Assembly: GCA_036013505.1 (NCBI GenBank)
Contig: CP107851.1
Coordinates: 5,912,501 to 5,976,500 of the forward strand
Direction of reading: 5' to 3'
DNA length: 64,000 nt
DNA from: Streptomyces sp. NBC_00510
GTDB lineage: Bacteria; Actinomycetota; Actinomycetes; Streptomycetales; Streptomycetaceae
Below, one piece after another: positions 1-12,013 of the stretch. The translations under genes were made by a program, and so were the position numbers. Position 1 is the first letter of the stretch. Each line of letters opens with the position of its first letter. The notes under the pieces were generated by a model. It worked only from the letters and a program-made list of their open reading frames with translations, was not told the DNA's origin and ran no database searches.

Positions 1-2322
<2,322 letters not shown>

Positions 2323-2386
2323 GGTTGCTCGCGTCCACTGTGTAGTTCTGAAACAACGAACCGTTGGTTCGTATAGTTTCATAGTG
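2323..2386 (+). other. 23S-5S intergenic spacer with processing stem
   Basis: This short spacer contains a perfect 7-bp hairpin, ACGAACC (2356-2362) with GGTTCGT (2366-2372). It is flanked by TGAAAC (2349-2354) and GTTTCA (2376-2381), which extend the pairing. The arrangement fits an RNase-cut rRNA processing stem; that role is inferred. Confidence 0.6.
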
Positions 2387-2503
2387 TTTCGGTGGTTATA
2401 GCGTTAGGGAAACGCCCGGTTACATTCCGAACCCGGAAGCTAAGCCTTTCAGCGCCGATGGTACTGCAGGGGGGACCCTGTGGGAGAGTAGGACGCCGCC
2501 GAA
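2387..2503 (+). rRNA. rrf: 5S ribosomal RNA
   Basis: The 117-base sequence runs from TTTCGGTGGTTATAGCG to CGCCGCCGAAC. Its two ends pair (GTTTCGGTGG region with CCGCCGAAC), and the conserved loop segment CCGAACCCGGAAGCTAAG is present. It lies about 65 bases after the 23S gene, as in other Streptomyces rrn operons. The exact ends could shift by one or two bases. Confidence 0.96.
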
Positions 2504-2511
2504 CAATCATT

Positions 2512-2552
2512 AGCCTCAGCCCCTGAGTTTCGACTCGGGGGCTGAGGCTTTT
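2512..2552 (+). terminator. rrn operon intrinsic terminator
   Basis: A 16-bp stem (AGCCTCAGCCCC side at 2512-2527, GGGGCTGAGGCT side ending at 2549) with a short TTTCGA loop and one G-T pair is followed by TTTT. It lies immediately after the 5S gene. Confidence 0.9.
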
Positions 2553-2580
2553 CTGCGTTGTCCCCCAAACGCAGAGAAGG

Positions 2581-2620
2581 CAGGAGACAGGAGGGAGCAG
2601 GCGTCCCCCCCTGTCTCCTG
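2581..2620 (-). terminator. Hairpin terminator of the DUF58 operon
   Basis: CAGGAGACAGG (2581-2591) pairs with CCTGTCTCCTG (2610-2620), with further G/C pairing inside. The hairpin starts about 22 bases after the DUF58 stop codon on the minus strand. Together with the rrn terminator it separates two convergent transcription units. Confidence 0.7.
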
Positions 2621-2642
2621 TAGAGCCCCTCGTCTTCGTCTC

Positions 2643-3953
2643 CTACAGTCGGCCGGCGGCCTTGAGGGCGAGGTAGGCGTCCGCCAGCGCCGGGGCGATG
2701 TCGGAGGGCGGGGCGTCGACGACGGTGATGTTGTGCCGGGAAAGGCGCTGGGCGACGCGGCGGCGTTCAGCGCGTGCCTGCTCGGCGGCCGCGGCCGCGT
2801 ACACGGCGTCGACGCTGTGACGGCCCTGCGCCATCTCTTCGATGCGGGGGTCCGCCACGGAGGCGATGAGGACCTCGTGGCGGTGGGTGAGCTGGGGGAG
2901 GACGGGTAGTAGGCCTTCTTCCATCGGCGCGGCGTCGAGCCCGGTGAGGAACACGACGAGCGAGCGCTGGGTGGCCCGTTGGAGGACCGTGGCGACCAGA
3001 CCGCGGGCGTCGGACTCGACGAGTTCGGCCTCGAGCGGTGCCATGGCGTTGACCAGGGCGGGGAGCATGTCCCGGGCGGCACGGCCCTGGACGGAGGCGC
3101 GTACGCGGCGGTCGTAGGCCAGCAGGTCGACGCGGTCGCCGGCACGGCCCGCGAGGACGGCGAGCAGCAGGGCGGCGTCCATGGCGGCGTCGAGACGTGG
3201 GGCGTCGCCGACGCGGCCGGCGGCTGTGCGGCCGGTGTCGAGGACGATGAGGATGTGGCGGTCGCGTTCGGGGCGCCAGGTGCGGACGGCGACGGTGGCC
3301 CGGCGGGCGGTGGCCCGCCAGTCGATGGCGCGGGTGTCGTCGCCGGGGATGTATTCGCGGAGAGAGTCGAACTCGGTGCCCTGGCCCCGGATGAGCACGG
3401 ACGTGCGTCCGTCGAGCTCTCGGAGGCGGGCCAGGCGCGACGGCAGGTGCTTGCGGCTGTGGAAGGGCGGGAGGACCCGGACCGTCCAGGGGACGCGGTG
3501 GGAACCCTGCCGGGCGGCCAGGCCGAGGGGTCCGTGGGAGCGGACGGTGACGCGTTCGGCGTGCCGGTCGCCGCGGCGGGTGGGGCGCAGGGTGGTGGTG
3601 ACGCGGCGGCGTTCGGCGGACGGGATGGTCAGCCGGTGACGTGACGCGGTCACCTCGGTACCCGGGTACCAGCTGCTGGGCGGCCAGGCGTCGCGGAGGT
3701 GGGCGCGCAGCGGGCGCTGGCTGGGGTTGGTCACGGTGAGCACGACCTCCGCCGTTTCGCCGAGTCGAACTGATGTCTCACCGGATCGGGTGAAATGGAG
3801 CTTTCGTACTGGCGCGGCGAGCGCAAGGTCGCACAGAATTCCGAACAGAAGGATGCCTTCGACGAGCAGGATGCCGTTCCAGCCGGGGAGCAGCAGACCG
3901 ACGGCGAGGGCGCCGAGGGCGGCCAGCAGGGCGGTGCGTCCGGTGAGTGCCAT
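2643..3953 (-). CDS. DUF58 domain-containing membrane protein
   Basis: The 436-residue protein starts with two hydrophobic segments (about residues 7-50), followed by a beta-rich extracytoplasmic or linker region. Its DUF58 core carries the family hallmark FDSLREYIPGDDTRAIDWRA at about residues 195-215, then a von Willebrand A-like fold beginning ILIVLDTGR. DUF58 proteins usually sit beside MoxR AAA+ ATPases and are thought to be their metal-binding-type clients; no enzymatic role is established. It is the last gene of a five-gene minus-strand operon, 18 bases after the MoxR stop codon. The start is the ATG at 3951-3953. Confidence 0.9.
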   Translation of the reverse strand: MALTGRTALLAALGALAVGLLLPGWNGILLVEGILLFGILCDLALAAPVRKLHFTRSGETSVRLGETAEVVLTVTNPSQRPLRAHLRDAWPPSSWYPGTEVTASRHRLTIPSAERRRVTTTLRPTRRGDRHAERVTVRSHGPLGLAARQGSHRVPWTVRVLPPFHSRKHLPSRLARLRELDGRTSVLIRGQGTEFDSLREYIPGDDTRAIDWRATARRATVAVRTWRPERDRHILIVLDTGRTAAGRVGDAPRLDAAMDAALLLAVLAGRAGDRVDLLAYDRRVRASVQGRAARDMLPALVNAMAPLEAELVESDARGLVATVLQRATQRSLVVFLTGLDAAPMEEGLLPVLPQLTHRHEVLIASVADPRIEEMAQGRHSVDAVYAAAAAEQARAERRRVAQRLSRHNITVVDAPPSDIAPALADAYLALKAAGRL

Positions 3954-3971
3954 GGTCGGTCGTCGCCCGTC

Positions 3972-4936
<965 letters not shown>

Positions 4937-4940
<4 letters not shown>

Positions 4941-6163
4941 GGGGTTGCTTTCCTCTCGTTGAGAAGGACGCGGCGGTCCAGTGCGTCGAGGTCGTCGGCG
5001 AGACGCAGCAAGGCCGCGTCATCGGGGGGAGGCGGACCGTGGAGCAGGCTGTGCGGGTCGACGGAGGGGTCGTCCAGCCGGGCGGCCACCGCGGTGGGCA
5101 GGGCGGCCGGGTCGTGGGCCTGGGACGGAGGGATGCCGACCAACGGGGCCAGCCGGTCGCGTGCGGCGGTGCGCAGCACCTCCGCGGCCCGGCCACGGGC
5201 CCGGCCGTGGCGGTAGAGGCGGGCACGTCCCTCGGTGGCCTCCGCGGCACGGACGGTGGCGGGCAGCCGTTCGGCGACGACGGGGCCGAGGCGGCGGGCG
5301 CGCCAGAGGGCCGCGAAGGCGGCGGCGATGAACAACTGCAGGACGGCCCAGTTCCAGCCGTCGGGGATGAGGTCGAGGAAGCTTTGCTGTCCGCCGCCGA
5401 AGGCGGAGGCGTCGGTGAGCGAGGGGAGGTACCAGACGAGCTTCGGGTGGGCGCCGAGGGTCTGCATGGCCAGCGAGGCGTTGCCCTGCTCGGCGAGGTT
5501 CTCGTTCTGCAGGAGTGTGTGGGTGCCGAGGACGACGGTGTCGCCGCCGTTGGCCGCGGGCAGCCGCAGCAGGGTGAAGTCCCCCCGGGCGTTGGGGTAG
5601 CAGCGGTCGGCGTCCCGCGAGGACGTCGCATACCCGCTGCCGCCCATTTCGGCGGAGCCGGCAGTGCGGGCGGCGTCCAGGCCGCACCCGGGCTCGAGGA
5701 CGTGGACGGGGACGGGCCCCGTGTAGCGGACGCCCGGGGCGAGCCGTCCGATGGAGGGTTCGCTGGGGGAGAGGAGGACGACACGGCCGCCCGCGCGCTC
5801 CATCGCGCCATGCATCGCGTCCTGCTGACGCTTCGTCAACAGGTCGGGCACGGTGACGAGGACGGTGGTGTCGGGTCCGGCGGCGGCCACGGCCTCGTCG
5901 GTGGTGGTGACGACCGTGGTGGTCACACCTTGGTCGTGGAGGAGTTGAGCGACGGCCCGGCTGCCGGACGGGTCGGGGGAACGGGGGTCGAGTGCGTCAT
6001 GGTTCTCACCGGAACGCGCGGCGGCGTACAGGACGCCGAAGGCGATCAGGGCGAGGAACGCCACGAGCAGGGTGCGCGAGCGCGTCCACAGCTGGCCCGC
6101 GGTCGGGGAGGCCGACGTGGTGGCGGGGGTGGCCGCCTGGGCCGGGGACAGGGTGTCGGTCAC
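4937..6163 (-). CDS. DUF4350 domain-containing membrane protein
   Basis: The 408-residue protein has a transmembrane segment near the N-terminus (about residues 30-50). An extracytoplasmic DUF4350 domain follows (starting near DPSGSRAVAQLLHDQGVTTT), resembling GldG/ABC-associated domains. A second membrane helix lies near WNWAVLQLFIAAAFAALWRA (about 270-290), and the C-terminal cytoplasmic tail is about 110 residues. It starts at GTG, overlapping the stop of the preceding DUF4129 gene by four bases, and its stop overlaps the MoxR start in the same way. The function is unknown; the coupling suggests stoichiometric production of a membrane complex with MoxR and DUF58. Confidence 0.85.
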
Positions 6164-6822
6164 GGGCGGGAACCTCCGGCGGCCGCGCCGCTGTCGGCCA
6201 ACCGGGGCTTGGTGCCTTGCACTTCGGTGTCGAGTTCGCGCAGGGCCGCGTAGGCGTCAGGGGTGCCCGGGCGGTCCCCGTAGGTGACGTCGTCGAAGGT
6301 GCGGGCGGCGTCCGCGAGGCGGGCGGCGTGGTCGGGGAGGGGGCGGCCCGCCTCGGCGGCGGCCTCGTCCGCGGTCCGGCCGGGGCGCGGGTCGAGCAGG
6401 GCCCGTTCCTCCAGGGAGCGCACGATCGCGCGCATCCGTTCCTGGACGGCCTCGCTCCACCGGCCGTGGTGCGCGTGTTCCTCGGCGGCGGCCCGGTGCT
6501 CGGCGGCGGTCCGGGGGGCGTCCGTGAACAGCCCGGTGCCGGTGGTGGGTTGCGCGCGCAGCCTGCCGAGGCGCAGCCGCAGGGCGACGACCAGCAGCAC
6601 GACCACGACGATGATCGCAACCAGGCCGACGCCGCCTCCGGGGGTGACCCCGGAGGCGGCGTCCATCAAGTGGGAGACCTTCTCCCAGAGCCAGTTCAGG
6701 GCGCGTTCGAACAGGCTCGGGTCGTCGCGGTGGTAGATGCCCTTGGACAGCTCGTCCTCGGCGGCCTCGCGGGCGGGGCCGCGGGGAATGGTGACCGGTA
6801 CGTCCTCCCCCGACACCGGCAT
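6160..6822 (-). CDS. DUF4129 domain-containing membrane protein
   Basis: The 220-residue product starts MPVSGEDVPV. A membrane helix lies at about residues 70-90 (VGLVAIIVVVVLLVVALRL). The C-terminal DUF4129 region has the typical ...RWSEAVQERMRAIVRSLEER segment. I chose the ATG at 6820-6822 because it forms a TGATG junction with the upstream gene. The reading frame extends further upstream, but that part is an out-of-frame shadow of the upstream gene. DUF4129 is found C-terminal to transglutaminase-like domains or alone in MoxR/DUF58 operons. The function is unknown. Confidence 0.85.
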   Translation of the reverse strand: MPVSGEDVPVTIPRGPAREAAEDELSKGIYHRDDPSLFERALNWLWEKVSHLMDAASGVTPGGGVGLVAIIVVVVLLVVALRLRLGRLRAQPTTGTGLFTDAPRTAAEHRAAAEEHAHHGRWSEAVQERMRAIVRSLEERALLDPRPGRTADEAAAEAGRPLPDHAARLADAARTFDDVTYGDRPGTPDAYAALRELDTEVQGTKPRLADSGAAAGGSRP

Positions 6823-8075
6823 CAGCCCCCGGCGGCTGAGCTGTTGCCGGGTGTGCCGCTCCCGCCGAGGGCGTCGGTGTAACCGGGGACGCCCGCGGCA
6901 CGGGCCAGTTCGATGTCGAGGGCCTCGCGGCGGATCCGCTGATCCATGTAGAGCAGGGCGGTAACGCCGGCGTTGATGGGGAAGGTGATGGTGGATCCGA
7001 TGACGGCGCCGATCCCGATGACGATCAGGTACGTCCAGCCGAGGTTCGCCTGGTCGCCCGATGCAAAGGACGACAGGCCGTCGCTTCCGGTGAAGATGCC
7101 CGCCAGCACGAAGGGGATCTGGATGATCGACGAGACGATGTAGACGAGGATCATGGTGAGCAACTGGATGCCCAGAATGCGCCACCACGACCCGCGGACC
7201 AGCTTGACCGACCGGGCCATGGACTTCAGGACGCCCTGCTTCTCCAGCATGAGGGCGGGTGAGGAGAGGCTAAAGCGGATCATCAGCCAGACGATCACGC
7301 CGAGGGCGACCACGCCGCCGAGGAACGCCAGCCCGACACCAGCGGCCGTGGCGCCGCCGGCCGCGACGAGGATCCCGGGGAGGATGCCGACGGCCATGAT
7401 CCCGGCGCCGATCAGAGTGAGCAGCAGCGTCAGCCCGAACAGGCGCGGCAGCTGGCTGCGGGCATCGGACCACGCCTCGGCCAGGGTCACCTCGCGACCG
7501 AGGACGGCCCGGCTGACAACCATGGTGAGCATCGCCGTGGCGATCACCGTTCCGAGGAGGGTGATGACCAGGGCGAGCCCCCCGGCGGCCAGCGTGCCGC
7601 CGACGGCGTTCATGACGTCGCTGAACGAGGGGTCGGCACGGCCGTCCAGGGAGTTGAGCGTCTCGCTGTCGTCGAGCATGAACCCCTGGAGCAGCAGCAT
7701 GGCGCCCTGGGTCAGCAGCGAGACCGCGAAGGAGATGGTGAGCACGGTGCGCCAGTGCGCGCGCATCGTGGAGACCGCGCCGTCGAGGATCTCGCCGACG
7801 CCCAGCGGCCGCAGCGGGATGACACCGGGCTTGGGGGACGGCGGGGCACCCCAGTGCGGCTGCTGCCAGCCGGCGGGCGCGGGGCTGCCCCACACCGGGC
7901 CGCTGGGCGGGGTCGGGGCGCCCCAGCCGTCTGCGGTCTTCCACTGGCCCGCGGGCGGCTGCTGCTCGGACCAGTTCTGCGGCGCAGCGTCCTGCGGCGC
8001 ACCGGGGCCGTCGGTGCGGCCCGGTTCGCCGGAGGGGGAGGATCCGGGCGAGGCCCAGCCCGGAGAGTCGTTCAT
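6822..8075 (-). CDS. Glycerophosphodiester phosphodiesterase membrane-domain-like polytopic protein
   Basis: The 417-residue protein has a Pro/Gly/Trp/Gln-rich cytoplasmic N-terminus of about 80 residues. Roughly six hydrophobic helices follow, starting around residue 110 (TVLTISFAVSLLTQGAMLLL). It resembles proteins annotated as glycerophosphoryl diester phosphodiesterase membrane domain proteins, but I see no catalytic phosphodiesterase domain, so it should not be called an enzyme. It is the first gene of the DUF4129-DUF4350-MoxR-DUF58 operon. A strong ribosome-binding site, GAAGGAG, lies 7 bases before the ATG. It is divergent from mtnA. Confidence 0.8.
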   Translation of the reverse strand: MNDSPGWASPGSSPSGEPGRTDGPGAPQDAAPQNWSEQQPPAGQWKTADGWGAPTPPSGPVWGSPAPAGWQQPHWGAPPSPKPGVIPLRPLGVGEILDGAVSTMRAHWRTVLTISFAVSLLTQGAMLLLQGFMLDDSETLNSLDGRADPSFSDVMNAVGGTLAAGGLALVITLLGTVIATAMLTMVVSRAVLGREVTLAEAWSDARSQLPRLFGLTLLLTLIGAGIMAVGILPGILVAAGGATAAGVGLAFLGGVVALGVIVWLMIRFSLSSPALMLEKQGVLKSMARSVKLVRGSWWRILGIQLLTMILVYIVSSIIQIPFVLAGIFTGSDGLSSFASGDQANLGWTYLIVIGIGAVIGSTITFPINAGVTALLYMDQRIRREALDIELARAAGVPGYTDALGGSGTPGNSSAAGG

Positions 8076-8218
8076 CGTCGCTCCTTCGCTACTGCGCTAC
8101 CTACTCGTCCAACGGCGGGACGGTGGCCATCGTGCCATGGGCGCAGCGGGCTTGTACCTGCGGATGCGGAGTGCCGCAACCGTTCAAAACGTGCTGCCGT
8201 TCACGGCAGACTGAGCAG

Positions 8219-9355
8219 ATGGGTGATCAGTACGTGGTAACTCTGGCCAATGATTCCAAGGGCAACCCTGACGAGCCCCTGCCGGCGCTGCGCTGGGAGG
8301 AGCCGCCGGAAGGCCCCGTCCTCGTCCTCCTCGACCAGACCCGGCTGCCCGCCGAGGAAGTGGAGCTGGTCTGCACCGACGTCCCCGCCCTGGTCGAGGC
8401 CATCCGCGGCCTCGCCGTGCGCGGCGCCCCGCTGCTCGGCATAGCCGGCGCATACGGCATCGCCCTCGCCGCCGTTCGTGGCTACGACGTGGACGAGGCC
8501 GCCGAATCCCTCGCCCACGCCCGGCCCACCGCCGTCAACCTGGCCTACGGCGTCCGGCGGGCCCTGGCCGCCTACCGGGCCGCCCTCACCGGCACCGCCG
8601 GGGGCGACCCCGAACGCGCCGCCGCGGCGGCCCTGGCCGAGGCCCGCAGCCTGCACGCCGAGGACAGGGAGGCCAGCGCAGCCATGGCCCGCCACGGCCT
8701 CCAGCTGCTCGCCGAGCTCCTCCCCGGCGGCGGTTATCAGATCCTCACCCACTGCAACACCGGTGCCCTCGTCTCCGGCGGCGAGGGCACCGCGTTCGCC
8801 GTCGCACTCGCCGCCCACCGCCAGGGCCAGCTGCGCCGCCTGTGGGTCGACGAGACCCGCCCCCTGCTCCAGGGCGCCCGCCTCACCGCCTACGAGGCCG
8901 CCCGCTCCGGCATGGCGTACACCCTGCTCACCGACAACGCCGCAGGCTCACTCTTCGCCGCCGGCAACGTCCACGCCGTCCTCATCGGCGCCGACCGCAT
9001 CGCCGCGGACGGCTCCGTCGCCAACAAGGTCGGCAGCTACCCACTCGCCGTGCTCGCCCGGTATCACAACGTGCCCTTCATCGTCGTCGCCCCCACCACC
9101 ACCGTCGACCAGGGCACCGCCGACGGTCCGTCCATCGAGATCGAGCAGCGCCCCGGGCACGAGGTGACCGAATCGGCCGGAAACCCGGTGGCACCCCTCG
9201 GCACCCAGGCGTACAACCCTGCGTTCGACATCACACCCGCAGGCCTGATAACGGCAATAGTCACCGAAAACGGCGTGGTTTCGCCGGTCACACCCGATGC
9301 CCTGGCAGCTTTGTGCCCGTCTCGTGCTCCAGGTCACGATCAGGTAATGGGATGA
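8219..9355 (+). CDS. mtnA: S-methyl-5-thioribose-1-phosphate isomerase
   Basis: MtnA converts methylthioribose-1-phosphate to methylthioribulose-1-phosphate in the methionine salvage pathway. The 378-residue protein shows RGAPLLGIAGAYG near residue 65, the catalytic cysteine in THCNTGALVSGG (about 180) and the catalytic aspartate in GADRIAADGSVANKVG (about 260). I chose the ATG at 8219; an in-frame extension upstream would add a short Cys-rich stretch unlike the family. The 6-bp hairpin CTGCCG/CGGCAG (8194-8209) sits just before the start. The gene ends inside the mtrA start (ATGA), so it is probably co-transcribed with mtrA. Confidence 0.95.
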   Translation: MGDQYVVTLANDSKGNPDEPLPALRWEEPPEGPVLVLLDQTRLPAEEVELVCTDVPALVEAIRGLAVRGAPLLGIAGAYGIALAAVRGYDVDEAAESLAHARPTAVNLAYGVRRALAAYRAALTGTAGGDPERAAAAALAEARSLHAEDREASAAMARHGLQLLAELLPGGGYQILTHCNTGALVSGGEGTAFAVALAAHRQGQLRRLWVDETRPLLQGARLTAYEAARSGMAYTLLTDNAAGSLFAAGNVHAVLIGADRIAADGSVANKVGSYPLAVLARYHNVPFIVVAPTTTVDQGTADGPSIEIEQRPGHEVTESAGNPVAPLGTQAYNPAFDITPAGLITAIVTENGVVSPVTPDALAALCPSRAPGHDQVMG

Positions 9356-10041
9356 TGGTCGCTATGAAGGGACGCGTCCTGGTCGTCGACGACGACACCG
9401 CACTGGCAGAGATGCTTGGCATCGTGCTGCGCGGAGAAGGTTTTGAGCCGTCGTTCGTGGCCGACGGTGACAAGGCCCTCGCCGCATTCCGTGAGACCAA
9501 GCCTGATCTGGTCCTCCTCGACCTCATGCTCCCCGGACGGGACGGCATCGACGTATGCCGCCAGATCCGGGCCGAGTCCGGGGTCCCCATCGTCATGCTC
9601 ACCGCGAAGAGCGACACGGTCGACGTCGTCGTAGGCCTGGAGTCCGGGGCCGACGACTACGTCATCAAGCCGTTCAAGCCCAAGGAGCTCGTCGCCCGCG
9701 TGCGGGCCCGGCTGCGCAGGGCCGAAGAGCCCACGCCGGAGCAGCTCACCATCGGTGACCTGGTCATCGACGTGGCCGGCCACTCGGTCAAGCGGGACGG
9801 ACAGCCCATCGCGCTGACCCCCCTCGAGTTCGACCTGCTGGTCGCGCTCGCCCGCAAGCCCTGGCAGGTCTTCACCCGCGAAGTGCTGCTCGAGCAGGTC
9901 TGGGGCTACCGGCACGCCGCCGACACCCGCCTGGTCAACGTGCACGTCCAGCGGCTGCGCTCCAAGGTCGAGCGGGACCCCGAGCGCCCCGAGATCGTGG
10001 TGACCGTCCGCGGCGTCGGCTACAAGGCCGGGCCGGGCTGA
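9352..10041 (+). CDS. mtrA: Two-component response regulator MtrA (OmpR family)
   Basis: MtrA is a conserved actinobacterial regulator of cell-wall, division and development genes. The 229-residue protein has a receiver domain with the acidic pocket VVDDD (12-15), phosphoacceptor Asp57 in LLLDLMLPGRDG, and the conserved lysine in YVIKPF. A winged-helix DNA-binding domain follows, ending in VTVRGVGYKAGPG. Three in-frame ATGs occur (9352, 9355, 9364). I chose 9352 because it overlaps the mtnA stop as ATGA and gives the same length as the S. coelicolor protein. mtrB follows after one base. Confidence 0.97.
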   Translation: MMVAMKGRVLVVDDDTALAEMLGIVLRGEGFEPSFVADGDKALAAFRETKPDLVLLDLMLPGRDGIDVCRQIRAESGVPIVMLTAKSDTVDVVVGLESGADDYVIKPFKPKELVARVRARLRRAEEPTPEQLTIGDLVIDVAGHSVKRDGQPIALTPLEFDLLVALARKPWQVFTREVLLEQVWGYRHAADTRLVNVHVQRLRSKVERDPERPEIVVTVRGVGYKAGPG

Positions 10042-10042
10042 C

Positions 10043-12013
10043 GTGGCCACCGCGTACGAGCGTGAGCGGATGGAGAGCCGGCACGCGGACCCCCTGACGG
10101 GTCTGCTGCCGGTGCTCCGCTCGTTCGTGCGCTGGGCCCGGCGGCCCCTCCAGCCCGCCGCCCGGCTCTGGCGCCGCAACATCCAGCTGCGCGTGGTCGC
10201 CACCACCCTGCTGATGTCCCTCGGCGTCGTCCTGCTCCTCGGCGTCGTCGTCATCGGGCAGGTCAAGAACGGACTGCTCGACGCCAAGCGGCAGACCGCC
10301 CAGAGCCAGGCCGTCGGCGGCTTCGCCGTCGCCAAGGAGACGGCCCGCAGCGCCCCCGACACCGGGGGCGCCGGAACCGACAGCCAGCACAGCCCCGACA
10401 CCGCGACCTGGCTCAACGACCTCGTCGACGGGCTCGCCAGCAGCGGCCAGGGCGTCTACTCCGTCGTCGCCCTCAGCTCGGACACCTACAGCGCCAAGGC
10501 GGACAGCCCCGGCACGCACGCACCCCGCGGCTCCGGCGGCGTCTGGCCCGAGGAGAGCGTGCCCGCGGACCTGCGTCAGGCCCTCGACGAGCGGTCCGAC
10601 GTCTTCGAGCGCTACATCTCGATGAAGAGCGACAGCGAGCCCGACGGCGAGCCCGCCCTCATCGTCGGCCAGCGCCTCAGCGACCCCAACGGCAACCCCT
10701 TCCAGCTGTACTACCTCTTCCCCTTCGACCAGGAGGAGAAGACCCTCGGCCTGGTCAAGGGCACCCTGGCCACCGCCGGGATCTTCGTCGTCGTGCTGCT
10801 CGGCGCCATCGCCTGGCTCGTCGTCCGACAGGTCGTGACGCCCGTCCGCATGGCCGCCCGGATCTCCGAGCGGCTCGCCGCCGGACACCTCCAGGAACGC
10901 ATGAAGGTCACCGGCGAGGACGACATCGCCCGCCTGGGAGAGTCCTTCAACAAGATGGCGCAGACCCTCCAGGTCAAGATCCAGCAGTTGGAAGACCTGT
11001 CCCGGATGCAGCGCCGCTTCGTCTCGGACGTCTCCCACGAGCTGCGCACCCCGCTGACCACCGTCCGGATGGCCGCCGACGTCATCCACGAGGCCCGTGA
11101 GGACTTCGACCCCGCCACCTCCCGCTCCGCCGAGCTGCTGCAGAACCAGCTCGACCGCTTCGAGTCGATGCTCTCCGACCTCCTGGAGATCAGCCGCTTC
11201 GACGCGGGCGCCGCCGCCCTGGAGGCCGAACCCGTCGACCTGCGCGACGTCGTGCGGCGCGTCGTGGACGGCGCCGAACCGCTCGCCGAGCGCAAGGGCA
11301 GCCGCATCGTCGTCCACGGGGACGAGCAGCCCGTCACCGTCGAGGCCGACGCCCGCCGCGTCGAACGCGTCCTGCGCAACCTCGTCGTCAACGCCGTCGA
11401 ACACGGCGAGGGCCAGGACGTCCACGTCCGCATGGCCTCCGCCGGAGGCGCCGTCGCCGTCGCCGTGCGCGACTACGGCGTCGGCCTCAAGCCCGGCGAG
11501 GCCACCCGCGTCTTCAACCGTTTCTGGCGCGCCGACCCCGCCCGAGCCCGCACCACCGGCGGCACCGGCCTCGGCCTGTCCATCGCCCTGGAGGACGCCC
11601 GCCTGCACGGCGGCTGGCTCCAGGCCTGGGGCGAGCCCGGCGGTGGCTCCCAGTTCCGGCTGACCCTGCCCCGCACCGGCGCCGACAGCCTGCGCGGATC
11701 ACCGATCGCCCTCGAACCCGAGGACTCCCGCCGCAACCGCGACCTCGCCTCCACGCTCTCCCACCGCGGCATGCCCGCCGGTGCCACCGCGCTGGACGCC
11801 GTCGCGTCCCCGGCCTCCGCACACCACGGCTTCCCGGCACCGCGCTTCGCCGCGCCCGCCATCCCCTCGATGCCGCTCAGCCCACCGCGGCCCCCGGCCG
11901 CCGACCCCGCGGCCCTGCCCGGCAACGGCGCACGGGTCGTCGGGCACCGCGCAGGCAGCGGGACGGTCACCCACCCCACGACAGCAGACCAGGCGCGGGA
12001 GGACGACGACTGA
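10043..12013 (+). CDS. mtrB: Two-component sensor histidine kinase MtrB
   Basis: MtrB phosphorylates MtrA. The 656-residue protein has a first membrane helix at about residues 52-77 (VVATTLLMSLGVVLLLGVVV), an extracellular sensor loop of about 160 residues, and a second helix at about 247-265. A HAMP domain follows, then a HisKA domain with phosphoacceptor His332 in SDVSHELRTPLTTV, and an HATPase domain with NLVVNAVEHGEG and GGTGLGLS. A disordered tail rich in Pro and Ala (about 560-656) is not part of the catalytic core. The start is GTG. The stop overlaps the lpqB start as TGATG. Confidence 0.96.
   Translation: MATAYERERMESRHADPLTGLLPVLRSFVRWARRPLQPAARLWRRNIQLRVVATTLLMSLGVVLLLGVVVIGQVKNGLLDAKRQTAQSQAVGGFAVAKETARSAPDTGGAGTDSQHSPDTATWLNDLVDGLASSGQGVYSVVALSSDTYSAKADSPGTHAPRGSGGVWPEESVPADLRQALDERSDVFERYISMKSDSEPDGEPALIVGQRLSDPNGNPFQLYYLFPFDQEEKTLGLVKGTLATAGIFVVVLLGAIAWLVVRQVVTPVRMAARISERLAAGHLQERMKVTGEDDIARLGESFNKMAQTLQVKIQQLEDLSRMQRRFVSDVSHELRTPLTTVRMAADVIHEAREDFDPATSRSAELLQNQLDRFESMLSDLLEISRFDAGAAALEAEPVDLRDVVRRVVDGAEPLAERKGSRIVVHGDEQPVTVEADARRVERVLRNLVVNAVEHGEGQDVHVRMASAGGAVAVAVRDYGVGLKPGEATRVFNRFWRADPARARTTGGTGLGLSIALEDARLHGGWLQAWGEPGGGSQFRLTLPRTGADSLRGSPIALEPEDSRRNRDLASTLSHRGMPAGATALDAVASPASAHHGFPAPRFAAPAIPSMPLSPPRPPAADPAALPGNGARVVGHRAGSGTVTHPTTADQAREDDD

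Noticed and set aside
8123..8218. Cys-rich in-frame extension before mtnA (CTCGCG...CC)
   Set aside because: The family starts at about the ATG at 8219, and the extension has no ribosome-binding site. It overlaps the probable promoter and leader hairpin.
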